A model generated the notes under the pieces. That model was given only the letters and a program-made list of their open reading frames with translations, made no database searches and was not told the origin of the DNA. The translations under genes and the position numbers were made by a program. This document shows positions 6,817 through 11,468 of a stretch of DNA of 11,468 nucleotides, piece after piece; within the stretch, counting starts at the first letter, position 1; each line of letters starts with the position of its first letter. Source of the stretch: an uncultured Brevibacterium sp. (GTDB lineage: Bacteria; Actinomycetota; Actinomycetes; Actinomycetales; Brevibacteriaceae). Location of the stretch: positions 1-11,468 of the forward strand of contig CABTZC010000038.1 in assembly GCA_902489185.1 (NCBI GenBank), in the 5' to 3' direction.

Positions 6817-6845
6817 TTTATACAGGCTATCTTAAAGTGAGTCAT
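6817..6845 (-). promoter_or_regulatory. Candidate promoter of the OFA transporter
   Basis: On the minus strand, ATGACT (6845-6840, -35-like), a 17-base spacer and TATAAA (6822-6817, -10-like) would start transcription near 6810, giving a leader of about 80 bases that contains the dyad. A second -10-like hexamer, TAGGTT (6799-6794), would instead start transcription inside the dyad. The sequence does not decide between them. Confidence 0.4.
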
Positions 6846-6883
6846 TTCACACTACATCAGTGCTGATCAGATCGCAGAAAGAG

Positions 6884-6918
6884 AATTCCCGAGGCATCAG
6901 CAACATGCCTCGGGAATT
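6884..6918. terminator. Perfect 14-bp hairpin after tRNA-Val, bidirectional terminator
   Basis: AATTCCCGAGGCAT (6884-6897) pairs exactly with ATGCCTCGGGAATT (6905-6918) around a 7-base loop. On the minus strand it lies 8 bases after the tRNA-Val 3' end and is followed by TCTCTTTCT. On the plus strand it is followed by TT. It should end the HIT/tRNA-Val transcript and insulate the OFA promoter region. Confidence 0.88.
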
Positions 6919-6926
6919 TTCAAAAG

Positions 6927-7000
6927 TGGGCCCAGAGGGACTCGAACCCCCGACCCTCTCGGTGTAAACGAGATGCTCTAGCCAACTGAGCTATAGGCCC
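6927..7000 (-). tRNA. tRNA-Val (anticodon UAC)
   Basis: A complete 74-base cloverleaf on the minus strand. The acceptor GGGCCTA pairs with TGGGCCC (one T-G wobble), the D arm has GCTC/GAGC, and the anticodon loop TTTACAC gives UAC (bases 6966-6964). The T arm is GGGGG-TTCGAGT-CCCTC and the discriminator base is A. The 3' CCA is not encoded (CTTTT follows), unlike the tRNA-Pro in this window. It reads GUA and other valine codons and is followed by a strong terminator. Confidence 0.97.
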
Positions 7001-7032
7001 CCTGGTCAGGATTTCTCACTGACCACTGAAAA

Positions 7033-7060
7033 ATTATGGCACACATATGTCAGAACGCAA
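7033..7060 (-). promoter_or_regulatory. Candidate promoter of tRNA-Val
   Basis: On the minus strand, TTGCGT (7060-7055), a 16-base spacer and CATAAT (7038-7033, five of six matches to TATAAT) give a start near 7026, about 26 bases before the tRNA. It fits the 67-base gap between the HIT gene stop and the tRNA. Read-through from the HIT gene is also possible. Confidence 0.45.
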
Positions 7061-7067
7061 AACTCGT

Positions 7068-7457
7068 TTACAGGGCTGCCTTAATCTTCGACGCGGCTTC
7101 TTCACGAGCTTCCGCTGTCGTGTCATGCTTATTAGCCAAATCAAAATCAGAAATCTGATTTGTAGGGAACACGTGAATGTGTACGTGCGGAACTTCAAAT
7201 CCTTGAACGATCAGACCCACACGTTCGCAACCGAACGCCTTTTTCTGTGCGTGGCCGAGCTTCTTCGCCACCGTGAACAAATGAGAAACCAGGTCATCGT
7301 CAAGGTCAAGCCAGTGGTCCACTTCTTCACGTGGCACAACCAGAAGGTGACCGTCGGTCAAAGGTTGGATATCCATAAACGCGACACAACGATCGTCTTC
7401 GTAGACAAACGTCGCAGGGATTTCGCCGTCAATGATTTTCGTGAACAGAGTGGCCAT
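7068..7457 (-). CDS. HIT family protein (histidine-triad nucleotide hydrolase)
   Basis: A 129-residue protein of the histidine-triad superfamily, small dimeric enzymes that cleave nucleoside phosphoramidates or dinucleoside polyphosphates. The active-site motif HVHIHVF is at residues 91-97 (H91, H93, H95). The family opening CxxFxxIIxGExP is present in the form TLFTKIIDGEIPATFVYED (3-21), and GHLLVVPREEVDHW (36-49) is the usual phosphate-side strand. ATG 7457 has a good Shine-Dalgarno sequence (AGGAAGGA, 7471-7464, 6 bases before the start). It follows ahpE by 71 bases on the same strand, so it may belong to that operon. The exact substrate cannot be assigned within the family. Confidence 0.93.
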   Translation of the reverse strand: MATLFTKIIDGEIPATFVYEDDRCVAFMDIQPLTDGHLLVVPREEVDHWLDLDDDLVSHLFTVAKKLGHAQKKAFGCERVGLIVQGFEVPHVHIHVFPTNQISDFDLANKHDTTAEAREEAASKIKAAL

Positions 7458-7528
7458 TGAAAGTCCTTCCTCGTGAGGTATCTATCTCCATCATGGTGGA
7501 AGCGACACAATAATGCGAGAGGTGACCG

Positions 7529-8020
7529 CTACGTAGTGAGGGCGTCAACCCATCGAGCTAGACCGCGCTCAGTAAAATCACGCTTCTGGCCAGGCTGCCG
7601 GACCTCGGAGTCGACAACTTGCCCATTCATGTTCAGTGCAAATGTCCCTCGGACAGCCATCCCCGACTGCTCATCGAACACGCCAAAATCACGACTCAAA
7701 GCTCCATGCGGCCAAAAGTCAGACATGAGCGGCCAAACAGAACCAGCCGACTCCACCCATGCGGCTTGTGTGAACTTGGAATCGCACGAAATGATCGTGC
7801 AGACGATACCGGCATTTTCCAAAACTGACCGGGACGCGGAAAGCTCTCCCACCTCGGCATGACACGTAGGCGTGAACGCAAACGGAACAAACACAGCCAA
7901 CACGCCGCGCTGAGCAACCTCAGGAACAGCACGCTCACCCACCGTCGACAGGGACGCAACCGGCCCTACGTGGGTGGGGCACTCACGCGTCCAGCCGGGG
8001 TGTGCTCCAGTGACGGGCAT
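7529..8020 (-). CDS. ahpE: Peroxiredoxin AhpE
   Basis: A 163-residue thiol peroxidase that reduces H2O2, organic peroxides or peroxynitrite in the cytoplasm. FVPFAFTPTC (44-53) carries the peroxidatic cysteine C53 in the TxxC motif. SDFWPHGALSRDFGVFDEQSGMAVRGTF (100-127) matches the M. tuberculosis AhpE wording closely and includes the conserved arginine R124. The N-terminal part (1-38) lacks the usual APDF motif and is divergent. Besides C53 there are C14, C74 and C80, while the mycobacterial enzyme is a one-cysteine type. The ATG at 8020 overlaps the DUF3052 stop by one base (TAATG), which supports this start and implies translational coupling. The gene order ahpE-DUF3052 next to divergent aceE is known from Mycobacterium. 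Confidence 0.92.
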   Translation of the reverse strand: MPVTGAHPGWTRECPTHVGPVASLSTVGERAVPEVAQRGVLAVFVPFAFTPTCHAEVGELSASRSVLENAGIVCTIISCDSKFTQAAWVESAGSVWPLMSDFWPHGALSRDFGVFDEQSGMAVRGTFALNMNGQVVDSEVRQPGQKRDFTERGLARWVDALTT

Positions 8021-8448
8021 TATCCGTACGACTTTTTACCAACGAGACGAACGGCAGACCAGTCGTCGCACACGCTGACTGTTTTCGTCACATGCATGCC
8101 AGCAGTTGGGGCAGCAGCGTTAATGTCAACGGGAGCAATGTGGCCCTCACGTCCAGCCTTTGGAGTGAGCAGCCATACGACGCCACCTTCGGCAAGAGTG
8201 GTCTGGGCGTCTACGATTGCATCGGTAAGGTCGGGGTCATCTGATCGCCACCACATGACGATCGCGTCAAAGACGTCGTCGACTTCCTCATCGGCCATCT
8301 CTTCGCCTGTGACCTTCTCAATTGCCTCGCGCAAGGCGAAGTCAACGTCGTCGTCATAGCCGATTTCCTGAATGTATGTACCCTTATCTAATCCCAGAGG
8401 GTTAGTGCGAGTACAGTCGAGCGTCCTTCCTGACGGGGTGTTACTCAT
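8020..8448 (-). CDS. DUF3052 family protein
   Basis: A 142-residue acidic, soluble protein with no signal peptide or membrane segment. Typical family blocks are GLDKGTYIQEIGYDDDVDFALREAIEK (19-45), EEVDDVFDAIVMWWRSDDPDLTDAIVDAQTTLAEGGVVWLLTPKAGREGH (54-103), and NAAAPTAGMHVTKTVSVCDDWSAVRL (110-135). It matches the M. tuberculosis neighbour of ahpE (Rv2239c). No biochemical function is established for the family; the acidic N-terminal half and the fixed link with aceE are the only hints. ATG 8448 is preferred: homology starts after it and AGGAG lies just before it, at an unusually short 2-base spacing. A longer reading from 8544 has no support. It is translationally coupled to ahpE. Confidence 0.9.
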   Translation of the reverse strand: MSNTPSGRTLDCTRTNPLGLDKGTYIQEIGYDDDVDFALREAIEKVTGEEMADEEVDDVFDAIVMWWRSDDPDLTDAIVDAQTTLAEGGVVWLLTPKAGREGHIAPVDINAAAPTAGMHVTKTVSVCDDWSAVRLVGKKSYG

Positions 8449-8483
8449 ATCTCCTATTCTTCCCGTAAGTTCGCTCTTGGGCA

Positions 8484-8489
8484 AACCTA
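8484..8489 (-). promoter_or_regulatory. Candidate -10 of the DUF3052-ahpE operon
   Basis: The minus strand reads TAGGTT here (TANNNT), placing a start near 8477 and a leader of about 29 bases. No good -35 is seen at 16-18 bases. This and the aceE promoter share the 245-bp divergent gap 8449-8693. That gap otherwise holds an imperfect TGTG-N10-CACA pair at 8545-8562 and no gene. Confidence 0.4.
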
Positions 8490-8611
8490 ACGCGCATTTT
8501 GAAATGTCCGCGTCACTCAAACGACCGTTTAACCCACCTCGCACTGTGTTACTAGCACCACACTAGGCCGTTTTGTCTGTATGAACAGCGCAACTAGACG
8601 CGTAATCGGTT

Positions 8612-8617
8612 TAGGCT
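8612..8617 (+). promoter_or_regulatory. -10 element TAGGCT of aceE
   Basis: TAGGCT within TTTAGGCTAG fits the actinobacterial -10. It would start transcription near 8624 and give a leader of about 70 bases. The same octamer TAGGCTAG is at 3139 before the tetR-family gene. No convincing -35 is seen, as is common in this phylum. Confidence 0.5.
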
Positions 8618-8644
8618 AGAAAACAGCCAACAGATCGATTACTG

Positions 8645-8661
8645 CGGTGAGTCAGTCACCG
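8645..8661 (+). promoter_or_regulatory. Small hairpin in aceE leader
   Basis: CGGTGA (8645-8650) and TCACCG (8656-8661) form a 6-bp stem with a 5-base loop, 18 bases upstream of the aceE Shine-Dalgarno sequence AGGAGG (8680-8685). It could also be read as a short DNA palindrome. It is too short to call a riboswitch. Confidence 0.3.
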
Positions 8662-8693
8662 GGTCGACCACTATTGTTCAGGAGGAAAACTAA

Positions 8694-11453
8694 GTGGACA
8701 GTAAGAGGCATGGACCTATTCTTAACGGTCTCCCCAGCCAAGTGCCCGACACAGATCCTCAGGAAACTCAGGAATGGCTTGAGTCACTTGACGCCGTCAT
8801 CGATGAAGCTGGGCAGTCACGTGCGCGTTATGTCATGCTCAGCCTGCTCAATCGTGCGCGCCAGAAGCGCATCGGCGTACCCAGCCTGACAGCAACCGAC
8901 TTTATTAACACGATCGGCCCTGAAGACGAACCGTGGTTCCCGGGAGACGAAGAAGTTGAACGCCGGTACCGTCGCTGGTTGCGCTGGAACGCAGCCGTCA
9001 TGGTGCACCGCGCTCAACGCCCAGGCATTGAAGTCGGAGGACACATCTCCACATACGCTTCAGCTGCGACCCTATATGAAGTGGGACTCAACCACTTCTT
9101 CCGCGGCAAAGACCACCCGGGCGGTGGCGACCACGTCTTTTACCAGGGGCACGCCTCCCCCGGTATGTATGCTCGCGCATTCCTGGAAGGTCGCTTAAGC
9201 GCTGACCAGCTTGACGGATTCCGCCAGATGAAATCGCACTACGTGGACGGCAAACCATTCGGTCTGCCTTCATACCCGCACCCACGACACATGCAGGACT
9301 TCTGGGAGTTCCCAACCGTGTCCATGGGTCTTGGTCCCATGAACGCGATCACGCAGGCGATGTTCGACAAGTACCTGCTCAACCGTGGAATTAAGGACAC
9401 GTCACAGCAGCGTGTGTTCGCGTTCCTGGGTGACGGTGAACTCGACGAGCCGGAAAGCCGCGGAATGCTGCAATACGCAGCGTTCGAGGAGCTCGACAAC
9501 CTGAACTTCATCATCAACTGCAACCTACAGCGCCTCGATGGGCCGGTGCGCGGTAACGGAAAGATTGTTCAGGAGCTCGAAGCGTTCTTCCGAGGTGCCG
9601 GCTGGAACGTCATTAAGGTCATCTGGGGTCGTGAATGGGACGCGCTGTTGGCAAAAGACCGCGACGGTGCACTCGTGAACCTCATGAATGCGACGCCGGA
9701 CGGCGACTACCAGACGTATAAAGGCGAGTCCGGTGGGTTCGTCCGCGACAACTTCTTTGGTCGCGACCCGCGCACCAAGGCCATGGTCGCCGATATGACC
9801 GATGAAGAAATCTGGAACCTTAAACGCGGTGGACACGACTACCGCAAGGTGTACGCAGCCTACAAGGCGGCGGTCGAACACACCGGTCAGCCCACTGCAA
9901 TTCTGGTGATGACAGTCAAGGGTTACTCGCTTGGACCCACATTCGAAGCGCGTAACGCTACGCACCAGATGAAGAAGATGACTGTTGAAGACCTCAAACT
10001 GGCCCGCGATCACTTCTCAATTCCGATCTCTGACGAAGAACTCGAGAAGGATCCCAAGCTTCCTCCGTACTATCACCCAGGTGAGGACGCGCCTGAAATC
10101 CAGTACATGCTGGAACGTCGACGTGAACTGGGTGGTTTCTCGCCTGAGCGTCGCTCCAAGTACACTCAGATCGCATTGCCTGACGACAAGGCATACGCCA
10201 TGGCGAAGAAGGGCTCGGGAACGCAGGCGATCGCCTCGACCATGGGCTTTGTGCGCATTCTGAAAGACATTATGCGCGACAAGGAATTCGGAAAACGCGT
10301 TGTTCCGATCATTCCTGACGAAGCACGCACTTTTGGAATGGACTCGTTCTTTCCAACTGCCAAGATCTACAACCCGCACGGACAGAACTACGTGTCGGTT
10401 GACCGCGACCTGTTCCTCGCCTACAAAGAAGCAACCGACGGCCAGATCCTGCACATGGGAATTAACGAAGATGGTTCGGTCGCCGCATACAACGCAGTCG
10501 GTACCAGCTACGCTACGCACGGCGAGCCCATGATCCCGTTCTACATCTTCTACTCCATGTTCGGGTTCCAGCGTTCTGGCGACGCTTTCTGGGCAGCAGG
10601 CGACCAATTGGCCCGTGGGTTCATTCTGGGTGCAACGGCAGGGCGTACCACGCTCACCGCTGAAGGTCTCCAGCACGGAGACGGACACTCGCACGTGTTG
10701 TCATCGACCTTCCCGTCGATCGTGTCGTATGACCCTGCGTACGTGTATGAAATCGGGCACATTGTGCGCGATGGTCTCAAGCGCATGTACGACCCTGAGG
10801 ACGAACGTCAGGACCCAGACGTTTCGTACTACATCACCATGTACAACGAACCTATGGTTCAGCCTGCAGAGCCTGAGGACCTGGACGTTGAAGGTCTGCT
10901 CAAGGGAATTTACAAGCTGTCTGACGGCCCCGAGCTCGACGGCCCTAAAGTTCAGCTTCTGGCATCCGGTATTGCAGTGCCATGGATCATCGAGGCACAG
11001 CAGCTGCTGGCTGAAGATTGGAACGTGTCGGCTGACGTGTGGTCGGTGACGTCGTGGCAGGAGCTGCGCCGTGACGGGCTAGCGTGCGATGACGAGCGCC
11101 TGCTCGACCCAAGCGCTGAGCGTCGCGTGCCATTCGTGACTCAGAAACTCGCAGACGCGCCGGGTCCAGTCATTGCGACCTCGGACTACACACGTTCCGT
11201 ACCCGACATGATCCGTCAGTACGTGCCGGGCCACTTCACCAGCTTGGGAGCTGATGACTACGCGATCTCTGACACACGCGCAGCTGCTCGCCGTCACTTC
11301 CTCATTGACGCTGAATCCGTGGTTGTCCAAGCGTTGATCAGCCTCGCTGACTTGGGCGAGATCGACCCATCGGTAGCTGCGGAAGCGTCCAAGAAGTACA
11401 AGCTCGACGATCCTCGCGCCGGATCGACCGGCAAGGCCGGAGGCGACGCTTAA
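8694..11453 (+). CDS. aceE: Pyruvate dehydrogenase E1 component, homodimeric type
   Basis: A 919-residue, full-length AceE (about 890-920 in the family). It is the thiamine-diphosphate-dependent E1 that decarboxylates pyruvate and transfers the acetyl group to lipoyl-E2, feeding acetyl-CoA to the TCA cycle. The thiamine motif runs from GDGELDEPESRG (246-257) to NFIINCNLQRLDGPVRGNGK (271-290). Other landmarks are GHISTYASAATLYEVGLNHFF (116-136), FYQGHASPGMYAR (149-161), NATHQMKK (421-428, the active-loop histidine region), and the nearly invariant stretches MIPFYIFYSMFGFQR and EGLQHGDGHSH in the second half. It starts at GTG 8694, 8 bases after AGGAGG (8680-8685). It is divergent from DUF3052-ahpE. 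Actinobacterial AceE works in a combined PDH/ODH complex with AceF/SucB and Lpd, which are not in this window. Confidence 0.97.
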   Translation: MDSKRHGPILNGLPSQVPDTDPQETQEWLESLDAVIDEAGQSRARYVMLSLLNRARQKRIGVPSLTATDFINTIGPEDEPWFPGDEEVERRYRRWLRWNAAVMVHRAQRPGIEVGGHISTYASAATLYEVGLNHFFRGKDHPGGGDHVFYQGHASPGMYARAFLEGRLSADQLDGFRQMKSHYVDGKPFGLPSYPHPRHMQDFWEFPTVSMGLGPMNAITQAMFDKYLLNRGIKDTSQQRVFAFLGDGELDEPESRGMLQYAAFEELDNLNFIINCNLQRLDGPVRGNGKIVQELEAFFRGAGWNVIKVIWGREWDALLAKDRDGALVNLMNATPDGDYQTYKGESGGFVRDNFFGRDPRTKAMVADMTDEEIWNLKRGGHDYRKVYAAYKAAVEHTGQPTAILVMTVKGYSLGPTFEARNATHQMKKMTVEDLKLARDHFSIPISDEELEKDPKLPPYYHPGEDAPEIQYMLERRRELGGFSPERRSKYTQIALPDDKAYAMAKKGSGTQAIASTMGFVRILKDIMRDKEFGKRVVPIIPDEARTFGMDSFFPTAKIYNPHGQNYVSVDRDLFLAYKEATDGQILHMGINEDGSVAAYNAVGTSYATHGEPMIPFYIFYSMFGFQRSGDAFWAAGDQLARGFILGATAGRTTLTAEGLQHGDGHSHVLSSTFPSIVSYDPAYVYEIGHIVRDGLKRMYDPEDERQDPDVSYYITMYNEPMVQPAEPEDLDVEGLLKGIYKLSDGPELDGPKVQLLASGIAVPWIIEAQQLLAEDWNVSADVWSVTSWQELRRDGLACDDERLLDPSAERRVPFVTQKLADAPGPVIATSDYTRSVPDMIRQYVPGHFTSLGADDYAISDTRAAARRHFLIDAESVVVQALISLADLGEIDPSVAAEASKKYKLDDPRAGSTGKAGGDA

Positions 11454-11468
11454 CAGTCTCCCGCGTCA

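Noticed and set aside
7003..7025. Hairpin TGGTCAG/CTGACCA between the HIT gene and tRNA-Val as a terminator
   Set aside because: Only 7 bp, with an A-rich rather than T-rich minus-strand context after it, since it runs into the tRNA. It may be part of the tRNA 5' leader.
8449..8544. N-terminal extension of DUF3052 from 8544
   Set aside because: The extra 32 residues do not resemble the family. AGGAG precedes the ATG at 8448 and a likely promoter lies within the extension.
8545..8562. TGTG-N10-CACA as a GlxR/CRP-type site in the aceE-DUF3052 gap
   Set aside because: The GlxR/CRP consensus has 8 bases between TGTG and CACA. Here there are 10 and the inner bases do not match, so it is not called.
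10017..10694. 225-codon open frame antisense to aceE (and the 162-codon one at 9525-10013)
   Set aside because: They lie wholly inside the highly conserved aceE sequence. Their openness follows from aceE codon bias and the products match nothing recognisable.
1..11468. CRISPR array, IS element, prophage, toxin-antitoxin or anti-phage system
   Set aside because: No regularly spaced repeats, transposase or integrase motifs, terminal inverted repeats or small toxin-like gene pairs were found. All long open frames are explained by housekeeping or transport genes.

Overview
The window looks chromosomal and comes from an actinobacterium, most likely of the Micrococcales/Actinomycetales group. Base composition is moderate for the phylum (mid-50s % GC, estimated by eye). 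Three things support this: the ahpE - DUF3052 - (divergent) aceE block, whose order is also known from Mycobacterium; the homodimeric AceE-type pyruvate dehydrogenase E1; and several TANNNT -10 hexamers (TAGGCT, TAGGTT) with little -35 conservation. The genus cannot be named from the sequence.

Layout, left to right. (1) 1-334: the 3' end of an acyl-CoA synthetase gene (+), ending at a perfect 17-bp hairpin shared with the convergent MOSC-domain gene (-, 373-1038). A tRNA-Pro(CGG) gene (-) sits just upstream of the MOSC gene. (2) 1225-5176: a resistance/export-type cluster. It holds a P1B heavy-metal ATPase (-), a divergent TetR-family regulator (+), and a DHA2-type drug-efflux MFS gene (+) whose last membrane helix is cut off by a +1 frameshift in a GGGG run. 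The 69-bp ATPase/tetR gap carries two short palindromes and what look like leaderless starts. (3) 5221-6729: an OFA-family (oxalate/formate/pyruvate-type) MFS transporter (-) with an extra C-terminal helix. Its leader holds a long two-part dyad. (4) 6884-8448: a bidirectional terminator, tRNA-Val(UAC), a HIT-family protein, the peroxiredoxin AhpE and a DUF3052 protein, all on the minus strand. DUF3052 and ahpE overlap by one base (TAATG). (5) 8694-11453: complete aceE (+), 919 codons, with a good Shine-Dalgarno sequence, a TAGGCT promoter and a small hairpin in its leader.

How the genes may work together: AceE commits pyruvate to acetyl-CoA. The adjacent divergent pair (DUF3052 + AhpE) has a conserved link with it across actinobacteria, which suggests thiol/redox protection or control around the PDH complex, but DUF3052 has no established function. 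The OFA transporter may move a small carboxylate, possibly pyruvate, and so could be metabolically linked; this is inference only. The TetR/MFS/ATPase part reads as an efflux cluster.

Most of the window is ordinary. I found no CRISPR array, insertion sequence, phage gene or clear new multi-gene system. The best second-look items are the frameshifted efflux gene, the dyad upstream of the OFA gene, the P1B ATPase/TetR divergent control region, the stop codon inside the shared terminator loop, and the DUF3052-AhpE-AceE association.
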